A stretch of 64,000 nucleotides of DNA from Streptomyces sp. BHT-5-2 (GTDB lineage Bacteria > Actinomycetota > Actinomycetes > Streptomycetales > Streptomycetaceae): the NCBI RefSeq assembly GCF_019774615.1, contig NZ_CP081497.1, positions 2,480,001 through 2,544,000 on the forward strand, read 5' to 3'. Within the stretch, counting starts at the first letter, position 1. Every line of letters begins with the position of its first letter. Below are positions 42,955 through 50,941 of this stretch, piece after piece. The translations under genes were made by a program, and so were the position numbers. Below the pieces are notes generated by a model, which saw nothing but the letters and a program-made list of their open reading frames with translations, was not told the origin of the DNA and did no database searches.

Positions 42955-43742
42955 ACCGCTGCCTTGACGTAGGTGGTGACGAACATGGGGGATTGTTCGG
43001 TGTACGGGGTCCCGTGCCAGTCGGCGCTGCGGTTCTCGGGCCGCAGGCCGGCGGCCCGGGCGTAGCCGTCGACCTCGTCCGGGGTGGTGAGCCGGGAGAG
43101 TTCGGTGCCGACGCGGGTGCGGCCGTCGGACTCGTACCAGATGTGCGAGCAGTGCCACAGGCTGCCCTCGGTCAGCAGGACGGAATGGGTCTGGAGACCG
43201 GTGCCGGGTTCCGGGTACGGGGTGAAGTAGGTGGTGCGGGCGCGGCCTTCGTGCAGCGCGAGGACGGCGGCCTTGTTGTGGGTCTCCACGACGAGGCGTC
43301 CTCCGGGCGCGAGCAGGTCGGCGGCACGGTGGATCGCCCGCTGTTGGTCGTCGGGGTCGAGCAGCATGGACAGGGTGCCGCAGACGCAGTAGACGAGTCC
43401 TGCGGTGTGCTCCGCCGTGTAGGTGCGGATGTCGCCGTGCACGGGCTCGACGGGGGTGTCGTGATGGAGGGCGGTGCGCAGGGCGGCGAGCATCTCGGGG
43501 GAGGAGTCGATGCCGGTGATCCGGCCGACGCGTCGGGCCAGCGGCAGCGCGATCCGGCCGGTGCCGACGCCGAACTCGACCGTTCCGGCGGCCGGTTCGG
43601 GGTGCAGGGCGGCCAGTCGCTCGGCGGTGACGGCGGCGGACTCGTCCTTGGGGAAGAGCCGGTCGTACCAGCCGTCGAACTGCCGCCCGTAGCCGATGTC
43701 GTCGACGGTACCGGCCGGCTGGGGGGTGGCGATCGTGTTCAC
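42951..43742 (-). CDS. SAM-dependent methyltransferase (LinM-like)
   Basis: A 263-residue class I methyltransferase: GRQFDGWYDRLFP opens it, VEFGVGTGRIALPLARRVGRITGIDSSPEML is the SAM-binding motif, and GGRLVVETHN follows. In linaridins the methyltransferase dimethylates the N-terminal amine of the core peptide (CypM in cypemycin); that role is inferred here from context. GTG 43742 overlaps the stop of the 53-residue membrane protein (GTGA), which supports this start despite a weak ribosome site. Confidence 0.85.
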   Translation of the reverse strand: MNTIATPQPAGTVDDIGYGRQFDGWYDRLFPKDESAAVTAERLAALHPEPAAGTVEFGVGTGRIALPLARRVGRITGIDSSPEMLAALRTALHHDTPVEPVHGDIRTYTAEHTAGLVYCVCGTLSMLLDPDDQQRAIHRAADLLAPGGRLVVETHNKAAVLALHEGRARTTYFTPYPEPGTGLQTHSVLLTEGSLWHCSHIWYESDGRTRVGTELSRLTTPDEVDGYARAAGLRPENRSADWHGTPYTEQSPMFVTTYVKAAV

Positions 43743-43900
43743 CGGGTGGGCTTCTTCCGCTTGATCTCCACTCCGGCCGCGATGAAGAGGGCGACACCGG
43801 CGCCCATCGCGATGGGGATGTTGACGGTGCCGGTGGCGGTCAGGAAGCCGAGGACGGCGAGCCCGACGGCCAGGCATCCGGCGACTGCGGACTTGTTCAT
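43739..43900 (-). CDS. Small membrane protein in linaridin-like operon (53 residues)
   Basis: ATG 43900 is preceded by AAGGAG eight bases upstream. The product has two hydrophobic helices (SAVAGCLAVGLAVLGFLTA and VNIPIAMGAGVALFIAAGV) and a basic tail (EIKRKKPTR). Its TGA overlaps the methyltransferase GTG, so it is co-translated. I do not recognise a family. Position suggests immunity, an export helper or assembly of a membrane enzyme complex. Confidence 0.75.
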   Translation of the reverse strand: MNKSAVAGCLAVGLAVLGFLTATGTVNIPIAMGAGVALFIAAGVEIKRKKPTR

Positions 43901-43963
43901 GGTTGTGCTCTCCTTGCTGCCGTCCCGGACGGCCTGTCCAGGCGGCTGGTACGGCTTTGCGGG

Positions 43964-44044
43964 CTACTTCTTGAGGAGACCGAGGGCGATGACGGCGGCG
44001 ATCACGACTCCGACGGCGATGATGATGTAGGGCGCCATCCTCAT
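43964..44044 (-). CDS. Tiny single-helix membrane protein (26 residues)
   Basis: ATG 44044 overlaps the stop of the DUF5819-like gene (ATGA). The product is MRMAPYIIIAVGVVIAAVIA followed by LGLLKK: a single membrane helix with a double-lysine end. An in-frame ATG six bases later is an alternative start. Overlap on the 5' side and a following ribosome site for the next small gene argue that it is translated. Function unknown. Confidence 0.6.
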   Translation of the reverse strand: MRMAPYIIIAVGVVIAAVIALGLLKK

Positions 44045-44652
44045 GCCTCCACCGTGGTCCCGGCCCGTACGGCGGGTGGGGAGAGGGTCGCCCCTGGGGC
44101 GAACGGGATGTACGGCGAGACGAACACCATCTCGGGGGTGTGCGTGGTGTCGTAGCCGGTGGCACGGGCCAGTGCGAACTGGAAGCCGTTGATCTCGCGG
44201 GCACCTGTGCCCCGGTCCAGGAGGGTGGCGCGCAGGTGCTCGGTGAGTGTGCGGTATCCGGCGGTGCGGGTGACGACGGCGAAGCCCTTGTCGATGACGT
44301 GCAGGATCTCGCTGCAGATGTCGAAGATCGCTTTCTCGGGACGCCGCGTCGGGAACCAGGCGATCTGCCAGGGCTTGCGGCCCTCGATCACGTCAAGTCC
44401 CTGCCACGGTGAGGTGGTGCCTTCGGTGCCGAGGGTGCGGTACACGAAGTGATAGTCGTGCGTCGCCGGAGTCGGCGCGAAGAAGCGCCAGTTGGGCAGC
44501 ATGGAGAAGGTGTCCTTGAGCTGCAACCGGTTGAACATGGGGTTCGGGTGCTGGATGGCGAGGGTGCTGACCAGCATGGCCGCGCCGGCGATGCGCCAGC
44601 CGGCGCCCTTGCCGGTGAACAGGTCCGCGGCGGCGGTGCGTGGGGTGGTCAC
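44041..44652 (-). CDS. Membrane-anchored DUF5819-like protein of linaridin-like operon
   Basis: A 203-residue protein with one N-terminal membrane helix (WRIAGAAMLVSTLAIQH, residues about 19-35) and a soluble domain with NPMFNRLQLKD, MLPNWRFFAPTPATHDYHFVYRTL and PRRPEKAIFDICSEI. The WxFFAPxP motif resembles DUF5819 proteins, which often sit beside HTTM-type membrane proteins. In place it may correspond to LinL. GTG 44652 overlaps the linH-like stop (GTGA). Likely forms a membrane complex with the upstream protein. Confidence 0.7.
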   Translation of the reverse strand: MTTPRTAAADLFTGKGAGWRIAGAAMLVSTLAIQHPNPMFNRLQLKDTFSMLPNWRFFAPTPATHDYHFVYRTLGTEGTTSPWQGLDVIEGRKPWQIAWFPTRRPEKAIFDICSEILHVIDKGFAVVTRTAGYRTLTEHLRATLLDRGTGAREINGFQFALARATGYDTTHTPEMVFVSPYIPFAPGATLSPPAVRAGTTVEA

Positions 44653-46538
44653 TTGCCGGACTCCTTTCCTGTGGTCGGTTCGGCTGCTGTGCCGGGCGCG
44701 CCGGTCGTGGTGGTTTCGAAGAATTCGGTGATGCGGTCGGCCACTTGGTGGGCGTAGCGGCCCATGGTGAGGACCGTGTCGTGGCCGGCGCCCTCGATGA
44801 CGACGGTCTTGGTCCGGCCGTCGCGGTGGGCGTCGGCGAGTTCCTTGTGCATCAACAGCTGGTCGGGGTCGCGGTCGACGGTCTGTTGGGCGGAGACGAC
44901 GAGACCGTGTGCCCCGTGGATGGGGGCCAGTGCACCGGAGAAGGCCCGGAAGTCGGCTTCCACGGCGTTCCATTCACGGCGCCCCGCGTCCCACATCCGT
45001 ACGTCGGCGTACTGGGCGAACACCTTCTTGCGGTAGGCGACGGGCAGGGACTCCATCCAGTCCGGGGGTGCCATGAGGATGCCGGTGCCCAGCCTCAGGT
45101 ACCAGGTCATCTGGGTGAGTGCGGTGTGCAGTTTGCCGGCGGTGTCACGCTGCTGCTGCGAGCGGTTGAGCTCGTCGGGGTGCGAGGCGTCCAGGTAGAC
45201 GACACCGTGCAGACGGTCGCCGAGCTGCTGGGCTGCGCGGCGGGCTATTTCGCCGCCGAGGGAGTGGCCGACGAGGATCACCTTGCGGTGTGGGGCGACG
45301 GCCCCGTTGACGAGGTCGACGAGATCGTCGACGGACTGCCCGAGGGTGAAGCGGCCGGGCGAGCGGTAGCGGCTGCCGGCGTACCCTGCGCGGGCGTAGG
45401 TGAGGACGCCGTGCTCGGTGTCCTGGGCCAGGCGTTCGGTGATCCATGCGAAGTGCTCGCTGGTGGAGACCATGCCGGCGGCGAACACGAAGACCGGTTG
45501 GGTGCCGTCGCCGGGGGACAGCACCTCGTACTGGAGCTCGTTGCCGTGGCGGGTGGTCAGCACGCGGGAGGTGTGCCATCCCTCGGTGGCGCGCAGCCGC
45601 CGCTGCACGGCGGTGCCCGCAGCGGCGGCGGTGGCCGCGGCGAGCAGGGCCAGCGCGGTGGGCAGCGCGCGGTCGTCCCGTCCGGCGGCGGCCGGGTGGC
45701 TGCGCGGGGTCGAGGTGTAGGCGACCATCGGGTGCATGGCGGTGAAGGCGGTCACGAATCGGCCGAGCCCCATGAAGTAGCCGTTGGCCAGGTGGAAGGC
45801 GGCGGCACTCGCGATGAAGGGGCGGGCCAGTCGGCCGCCGCAGGTATAGGCGAGCGGGAAGAGGCACTCCAGTGCCAGCACGCCGTGGGTGAGGTACTTG
45901 GCGGCTTTGGGGTGGTCCTGGGTCCACCGGAACATGCCGGGGTGACCGTAGGTGCGGGTGCGCATGACACCGCCGAGCGCACTGGCGTCGCGCCAGGGCT
46001 CGCCGATGAGTTTGACCCAGCCGGAGATGACGTACGAGAGGTTCGCCTGTAGCGCGACGTACCAGAGCAGGGCGTCCTTGGCCGGCGCGGAGCGGGTCAG
46101 CCGGGCGGCACCGGTGGCGGTCTGTACGAGGATCGCGACCTGGTCGGAGCCGTCGGTGCCGTAGCGGTGGCGCGGGTAGAGCAGTGCGGAGCTTGCGCCG
46201 AGGAAGGCGTTTCCGGCGCCGCGCCAGCGGGAGTTGCCGGGCAGCAGCATGCCGGCGGCGACGGTCGCGCGGGTGAGGTGCAGGGCGGTCGTGGTCCTCG
46301 GGCCGCTGACGGCGTTCAGCAGACGGCGGACGACCGGTGTGGATTGGGCCTGGACGTCCTTGACGATGTTCCAGTCGTTGAGGCCGCCCTGGCGTATCTC
46401 CTTGCGTTGCGAGAGGTATTCGAGGGACGACGTCAGCGTGGTGACGGCGGTGAGCCGCTCGGACAGGCCGAGGGCGCGGTCCCGGCTCACCGGTGCGGGG
46501 GCGAATACCGCGGCGGCAATCTTCTTGACGAACTTCAC
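44649..46538 (-). CDS. Membrane domain fused to alpha/beta hydrolase (LinH-like)
   Basis: A 629-residue two-domain protein. Residues about 80-310 hold several membrane helices resembling the HTTM/vitamin-K-carboxylase-like fold (ALLWYVALQANLSYVISGWVKL). Residues about 320-629 are an alpha/beta hydrolase with LVGHSLGGEIARR (nucleophile Ser426), LDASHPDE and EGAGHDT (His). The same combination marks LinH/CypH proteins of linaridin clusters, one of which has been reported as a peptide epimerase. GTG 46538 has a modest ribosome site. It is the first enzyme gene after the precursors. Confidence 0.8.
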   Translation of the reverse strand: MKFVKKIAAAVFAPAPVSRDRALGLSERLTAVTTLTSSLEYLSQRKEIRQGGLNDWNIVKDVQAQSTPVVRRLLNAVSGPRTTTALHLTRATVAAGMLLPGNSRWRGAGNAFLGASSALLYPRHRYGTDGSDQVAILVQTATGAARLTRSAPAKDALLWYVALQANLSYVISGWVKLIGEPWRDASALGGVMRTRTYGHPGMFRWTQDHPKAAKYLTHGVLALECLFPLAYTCGGRLARPFIASAAAFHLANGYFMGLGRFVTAFTAMHPMVAYTSTPRSHPAAAGRDDRALPTALALLAAATAAAAGTAVQRRLRATEGWHTSRVLTTRHGNELQYEVLSPGDGTQPVFVFAAGMVSTSEHFAWITERLAQDTEHGVLTYARAGYAGSRYRSPGRFTLGQSVDDLVDLVNGAVAPHRKVILVGHSLGGEIARRAAQQLGDRLHGVVYLDASHPDELNRSQQQRDTAGKLHTALTQMTWYLRLGTGILMAPPDWMESLPVAYRKKVFAQYADVRMWDAGRREWNAVEADFRAFSGALAPIHGAHGLVVSAQQTVDRDPDQLLMHKELADAHRDGRTKTVVIEGAGHDTVLTMGRYAHQVADRITEFFETTTTGAPGTAAEPTTGKESGK

Positions 46539-46599
46539 GTGATCTCTTTCGCAGTGCCCGTGGCACGGACGGACTGGGGGCGCCCGGCGGGCGCATCCG

Positions 46600-46638
46600 T
46601 GTCTGCCGGGCCGGGATCCGCCTCTGGCCCGGCAGACA
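46600..46638 (-). terminator. Hairpin between precursor and enzyme genes
   Basis: TGTCTGCCGGGCC (46600-46612) and GGCCCGGCAGACA (46626-46638) form a perfect 13-bp stem with a 13-base loop, 37 bases after the linA2 stop and 61 bases before the linH-like start. It could act as a partial terminator or a 3' stabiliser so that precursor mRNA exceeds enzyme mRNA. Confidence 0.7.
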
Positions 46639-46674
46639 GTCGATGCACCTGTTCCGGTCAGGGAACGGTGGGTG

Positions 46675-46836
46675 TTATCCGTTGCGGCCGGCCTCGAAGG
46701 CGCCGACGACGGCGGAGGAGATCGCAATGCCCCCCATGAAGGCGGCCGGGGTGGCCAGCACCGGAGTGGCCATGGGGAAGATGGCGCCCTCCTCCGGGAG
46801 CTCCATCTCGTTCGCTGCTGCGGCGACGTCGATCAT
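46675..46836 (-). CDS. Linaridin-type precursor peptide 2
   Basis: A 53-residue peptide with an acidic leader (IDVAAAANEMELPEEG) and a hydrophobic core beginning near PMATPVLATPAA. TPVLATPAA at residues 24-32 is identical in its partner and resembles the (M)ATPATP start of cypemycin-type cores. The core then reads FMGGIAISSAVVGAFEAGRNG, with only two Thr and two Ser and no Cys, so little dehydration and no AviCys are possible. ATG 46836 follows AAAGGA. Very short, missed easily by gene callers. Confidence 0.8.
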   Translation of the reverse strand: MIDVAAAANEMELPEEGAIFPMATPVLATPAAFMGGIAISSAVVGAFEAGRNG

Positions 46837-46950
46837 GTTCGTGTCCTTTCGGGTGGCCGGGACCGGTGCGGTGCCCGGACGCGGCCAGGTGAATGCGGTG
46901 GTGCTGCGGAAAGGGAGCCGGCCGGGCCGGCAGGACGGGTGCGGCTCCGG

Positions 46951-47151
46951 TCAGCCGACCGCGCGGCCGAGGGCGTAGGCACCGCCGACCACGGTGGCGC
47001 CGCCGACGAAGGCGCCGACGGCCTTGGCGCCGCCGATGGCCGCGAGGGCGGCGGCGGGGGTCGCCAGGACCGGGGTCTGGTCGGAGTGGGCCTCGCCCGT
47101 CTCGATGGCTCCGAGGTCCAGGCCGTTGACGAAGGAAACGATCTCGGTCAT
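46951..47151 (-). CDS. Linaridin-type precursor peptide 1
   Basis: A 66-residue peptide. The leader is MTEIVSFVNGLDLGAIETGE; the shared TPVLATPAA lies at residues 26-34 and the core continues as a Gly/Ala/Val-rich hydrophobic stretch (IGGAKAVGAFVGGATVV...) ending GRAVG. It has no Cys and only three Thr after the leader. ATG 47151 is the first start after the regulatory palindromes; the ribosome site is weak. It is the first gene of the minus-strand operon. The repetition of the TP motif in two adjacent genes is the main support. Confidence 0.8.
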   Translation of the reverse strand: MTEIVSFVNGLDLGAIETGEAHSDQTPVLATPAAALAAIGGAKAVGAFVGGATVVGGAYALGRAVG

Positions 47152-47298
47152 GGGAATGCTCGCTTTCGGTGTTCTGGGATCCAAGCCGCCTGACGGATCG
47201 TCAGGAGTGTCCGGCGGCAGGGGGATACAAGCACCCATGTGCAGAAATGGGATATGGCGCAGGTCACAGGAAAATGCGGAGCGCGCCTCGGCGATCAC

Positions 47299-47332
47299 TG
47301 ACAGTTGTCACATGCGGTCGTGACAGGTGTCA
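47299..47332. promoter_or_regulatory. Two operator palindromes in the divergent promoter region
   Basis: TGACAGTTGTCA (47299-47310) and TGACAGGTGTCA (47321-47332) are two copies of TGACA-N2-TGTCA, 22 bp centre to centre, two helical turns. They lie between linA1 and the ABC-2 operon. TGCAAA repeats at 47358 and 47369 lie closer to the ABC gene. A dimeric regulator binding side by side, such as the LuxR-type response regulator encoded downstream, is likely. Confidence 0.6.
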
Positions 47333-47390
47333 TGCGAACCCATGAGGCTGCTCACTATGCAAACCGTCTGCAAATGGCAAAGATTGAGCC

Positions 47391-48344
47391 ATGGAAGTCA
47401 ATGAACAGCAAAATGTGATCGATGTCACAGGGCTCTGGCGCCGGTACGGAAGTGATGGGGAGCGCGGATTCGACGCGGTCCGCGGCATCGACCTCACCGT
47501 CGCGCAAGGTGAGCTGTTCGCCCTGCTGGGCACCAACGGGGCGGGCAAGACCTCCACGGTCGAACTCCTCGAAGGACTGGCACCGGCCACCAAGGGCACG
47601 ATCAGACTGTTCGGCAACCTCGACCCCGTACGCGACCGGGCAAGGGTGCGCCCCCGCACCGGCGTGATGCTGCAACAGGGCGGCTTCCCCAACGACCTGA
47701 CCGTGGCGGAGACGATCCGGATGTGGGCGTCCTGCACCACGGCGCCCCGCCCGGACGCCGAAGCGGCCGCCATGGTGGGGCTGACCGGACGCAGGGACGT
47801 CGCGGTCAAGAACCTCTCCGGCGGCGAGCGACGGCGCCTCGACCTGGCTCTGGCCACACTCGGCCGGCCCGAGCTGCTGTTCCTGGACGAGCCCACCACC
47901 GGGATGGATCCCGAGGGCCGCCACGACACCTGGCGGATCATCGAGGAGCTGCGGGCCGAGGGCACCACCATCGTGCTCACCACGCATCACCTCGAAGAGG
48001 CCGAGCGGCTCGCCGACCGGCTGGCGATCATGCACGCCGGGCGGATCGCGGTCACCGGCACGGTCGCCGCGATCGTCGCCGCCCATCCCTCCACCCTCGG
48101 CTTCCGCCTCCCACCCGGCCTCACCCCCGACGACCTGCCGCACTCCGCCGTACTGCAGGCGGAAGTCACCGTCGCCACCGACCGCGTCGAACTCCTCACC
48201 GACCAGCTGCAACACACCGCGACCGAGGTTCTCAACTGGGCCCGGGACAGGCACCTCGAACTGGAGGAGCTGCACGCCAGTTCCGCCTCGCTGGAGGAGG
48301 CGTTCCTGCGCATCGCCCGGAAGGAAACGAAGGAACCCGTATGA
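47391..48344 (+). CDS. ABC-2 transporter ATPase (immunity/export)
   Basis: A 317-residue ATP-binding protein: LLGTNGAGKTSTVELLEGL (Walker A), VMLQQGGFPNDLTV (Q-loop), VKNLSGGERRRLDLALATL, LLFLDEPTTGMDP (Walker B), LTTHHLEEAERLADRL. This is the drug-exporter/bacitracin-like subclass. It overlaps its permease by four bases. Divergence from the linaridin-like genes and a shared regulatory region suggest a self-protection role. Confidence 0.92.
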   Translation: MEVNEQQNVIDVTGLWRRYGSDGERGFDAVRGIDLTVAQGELFALLGTNGAGKTSTVELLEGLAPATKGTIRLFGNLDPVRDRARVRPRTGVMLQQGGFPNDLTVAETIRMWASCTTAPRPDAEAAAMVGLTGRRDVAVKNLSGGERRRLDLALATLGRPELLFLDEPTTGMDPEGRHDTWRIIEELRAEGTTIVLTTHHLEEAERLADRLAIMHAGRIAVTGTVAAIVAAHPSTLGFRLPPGLTPDDLPHSAVLQAEVTVATDRVELLTDQLQHTATEVLNWARDRHLELEELHASSASLEEAFLRIARKETKEPV

Positions 48345-49108
48345 GCAACGCCACCACGCACCTCGCCGCGCTCTCCAGGGTCGAACTCACCCTCTTCCTG
48401 CGCAGCAAGAGCAACCTGTTCAACGTCCTGGTGATCCCCGCCATGATCACCATGGGCACCACGACGGTCATGAAGCAGTTCGACCTCGAAGGGGCCGGGC
48501 TCGCCATGGGCCAGGTCATGATCTCCACCAGTGCCGGAATCGTCCTGGTCATGGCCTTGTACGCGCCGCTCGTCGGGACCTACGTACTGCGTCGCGAGGA
48601 GCACGTCCTCAAGCGCCTGCGCACCGGAGAAGTCAGCGACCTCGTCATCCTGGCGAGCCCTGCCGTGCCCATGACCCTGGCGGCCGTGTTCCAGTTCGCC
48701 CTGATAGCCACCGCAGTTTCGGTCATCGCCGGGCTCGGCACACCGGCCGCCCCGCACCTGGTCCTGCTCGGCGTGCTGCTCGGCGCGGTCCTCACCGCCG
48801 CCGTCGCAGCGCTCAGCACCGCCGCCGCCCGCACCGCGGAAAGCGCACAAGGCATCAGCACCATCGGCTTCCTGCTCCTCCTGCTCACCTCCGGCACGCT
48901 CGTTCCGCTGGAGGTGCTCCCCGACGCCATGGGCGACGTACTGCGCTTCTTCCCGCTCACCCCCGTCACCGAACTGGTGCGTTCCGGCTGGACGGGGCAG
49001 CACGCCGGCCCGGCCGACACCTTGATCGCGATCGTGACGCTACTGGCCTGGACCGCTCTCGCCGCCTGGGGCGCACACCGCAACTTCCGTTGGGAACCGC
49101 GCACGTGA
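48341..49108 (+). CDS. ABC-2 transporter permease
   Basis: A 255-residue membrane protein with six helices and the ABC-2 signature (LLLLLTSGTLVPLEVLPDAMGDVLRFFPLTPVTELVRSGW). RREEHVLKRLRTGEVS is the usual cytoplasmic elbow. It pairs with the ATPase upstream; ATGA overlap at its start, GTGA at its end with the histidine kinase gene. Probably exports or repels the peptide product. Confidence 0.9.
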   Translation: MSNATTHLAALSRVELTLFLRSKSNLFNVLVIPAMITMGTTTVMKQFDLEGAGLAMGQVMISTSAGIVLVMALYAPLVGTYVLRREEHVLKRLRTGEVSDLVILASPAVPMTLAAVFQFALIATAVSVIAGLGTPAAPHLVLLGVLLGAVLTAAVAALSTAAARTAESAQGISTIGFLLLLLTSGTLVPLEVLPDAMGDVLRFFPLTPVTELVRSGWTGQHAGPADTLIAIVTLLAWTALAAWGAHRNFRWEPRT

Positions 49109-50316
49109 GTACGGCATCGGGTGCTGCGCAGGCCCGCCACCAGATCGACGTGAAGCGGGCCACCGCCCACACCCGTTGGATGCTGTGCCTCATTCCGTGG
49201 CTACTGCTCGCCTCCCTGCTCTGGCCGCTCCTCTCCCACCTGGACCATGCGGACGCCGACCGGCTCCCGCCCACCATCGGCTGGGCCATCGCCACGGTCA
49301 CCGCGCTGCAAGGGCTCGGCGCCACCACCGCCGTCGCCTACAGCATCGGCCGGGCCAGACACTCCACCGCGCTCATCGGCGCCATGGCGGCCGTGACACT
49401 GCTCGAACTGGCCCTGCTGCCCCGGGCCCACGACGTCGGCCTGCTCGACGGCACCCGCAGCCTGATCCCGGCCTCCATCATGGTGGCGCTGCCCCTGTCG
49501 TTCGCCCTGTCCTCCGCCATGGGGCGCCGCGCCTACACGGCGGTGGCCGTCGGCGAGTCGGTCCTGGCCGGCGGCGCAGTCCTGGTCGCCGACCGTGCCG
49601 CCGCCCCCGCCGTCCTGGCGTTCACGGCGGCCACCTGGGTCGTCATCGGAAGCCTGATGCGGTCCTCGATGTGGTTCCTCACCGTGCTGTGGCAGTTGAA
49701 CGCCGCCCGCGAGGCGCAGACACGGCTCGTGATCGCCGAGGAGCGCCTCCGATTCGCGCGAGACCTGCACGACGTCATCGGCAGCGACCTCTCGGTGATC
49801 GCTCTGAAGGCGGAACTCGCGGAGCGCCTCGCGCAGGCCCCCGAGGCCCGGTCCGAGATGGCCCACGTGCAGAGCCTCACCCGCGGTCTTCACCACGAGA
49901 TCAGAGAAGTGGTCAACGGATACCGCACCACCGATCTGACCACCGAGTTGCAGGGGGCCCAAGCCGTGCTGGAAGCCGCGGGCGTCTCCTGCCGCATCCG
50001 CCGGGAGGACGATGTCCCGCTGCCGCAGGAAGCCCAGACCGCCCTCGGCTGGGTCGTCCGCGAAGGCGTCACCAACGTGTTGCGCCATGCGCAGGCGAGT
50101 ACCTGCACCATCCGGCTCACCGGGACCGGGGACGGTCCCACCCGCCTGGACATCGTCAACGACGGAACCGGCCAGCAAACCGAGTCCGAAGGCGGCAACG
50201 GCCTGGCCGGGCTCGTCGAACGGCTGGCACCGCTCGGCGGAACCGTGAACCACGGCCCCGCGGCCGGCCCCACCTACCGACTCACCGTGCACCTTCCGAG
50301 ACAGGGAAACCGATGA
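49105..50316 (+). CDS. Sensor histidine kinase (NarL/DesK type)
   Basis: A 403-residue kinase. Six hydrophobic segments fill residues about 25-195, the HisKA_3 dimerisation helix is EERLRFARDLHDVIGSDLSVIALKAELAER with the phosphorylated His, and the HATPase has LGWVVREGVTNVLRHAQAS and NGLAGLVERLAPLGG. It probably senses the peptide or membrane stress and phosphorylates the next gene product. GTG 49105 overlaps the permease stop. Confidence 0.92.
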   Translation: MSTASGAAQARHQIDVKRATAHTRWMLCLIPWLLLASLLWPLLSHLDHADADRLPPTIGWAIATVTALQGLGATTAVAYSIGRARHSTALIGAMAAVTLLELALLPRAHDVGLLDGTRSLIPASIMVALPLSFALSSAMGRRAYTAVAVGESVLAGGAVLVADRAAAPAVLAFTAATWVVIGSLMRSSMWFLTVLWQLNAAREAQTRLVIAEERLRFARDLHDVIGSDLSVIALKAELAERLAQAPEARSEMAHVQSLTRGLHHEIREVVNGYRTTDLTTELQGAQAVLEAAGVSCRIRREDDVPLPQEAQTALGWVVREGVTNVLRHAQASTCTIRLTGTGDGPTRLDIVNDGTGQQTESEGGNGLAGLVERLAPLGGTVNHGPAAGPTYRLTVHLPRQGNR

Positions 50317-50918
50317 TCCGCATTCTCCTGGCCGACGACGAGCACCTCATCCGAGGTGCCTTCGCCGCGCTGCTCGCCCTGGAGGAAGACCTCGACATCG
50401 TCGCCGAGGCGGCCACCGGCCCCGAAGCCGTCACCATGGCGCTGCGCCACAAGCCGGACGTCGCCGTGCTCGATCTCCAGATGCCGGGCAAGGACGGCGT
50501 GGCCATCGTCGAGGAACTCACCAAGTCCCTCCCGGACTGCAAGACCATGATCGTCACAAGTCACGGACTGCCCGGCCCCCTCAAACGCGCCCTGACCCAC
50601 GGCGTCAAGGGCTTCGTCCTCAAAACCGTCTCCGCCCACCAGCTCGCCACCATCATCCGCACCGTCAACGCCGGCAACCGCTACATCGACCCGGTACTCG
50701 CCGCCGACGCCATCAGCGCAGGAGCGTCCCCGCTCAGCGCCCGCGAGGCGGACATCCTCTCCTTGGCAACCGACGGCGCCCCGATCGAGGAGATCGCCGA
50801 ACGAGCCGCCCTGGCACCGGGGACCGTCCGCAACTACCTGTCGTCCGCCACCACCAAGTTGGAAGCCGAGAACCGACATGCGGCAGCGCACATAGCACAG
50901 CAACGCGGGTGGATCTGA
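50313..50918 (+). CDS. Response regulator, LuxR-type
   Basis: A 201-residue regulator. The receiver domain has acidic pocket DDE (8-10), phosphorylated Asp54 (VLDLQMPG) and Lys near 105 (FVLKTVS). The LuxR helix-turn-helix is SAREADILSLATDGAPIEEIAERAALAPGTVRNYLSSATTKL. ATG 50313 overlaps the kinase stop by four bases. It is the best candidate to bind the palindromes at 47299-47332. Confidence 0.92.
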   Translation: MIRILLADDEHLIRGAFAALLALEEDLDIVAEAATGPEAVTMALRHKPDVAVLDLQMPGKDGVAIVEELTKSLPDCKTMIVTSHGLPGPLKRALTHGVKGFVLKTVSAHQLATIIRTVNAGNRYIDPVLAADAISAGASPLSAREADILSLATDGAPIEEIAERAALAPGTVRNYLSSATTKLEAENRHAAAHIAQQRGWI

Positions 50919-50941
50919 TGCATGTGATGCATGTGATGCAT
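50916..50941. repeat. Triple direct repeat of TGATGCATG
   Basis: TGATGCATG occurs at 50916-50924 and 50925-50933 and TGATGCAT at 50934-50941. The first copy includes the stop codon of the response regulator gene. Each unit has the palindrome ATGCAT. It could be slippage, a regulator site or an mRNA 3' structure. Confidence 0.8.
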
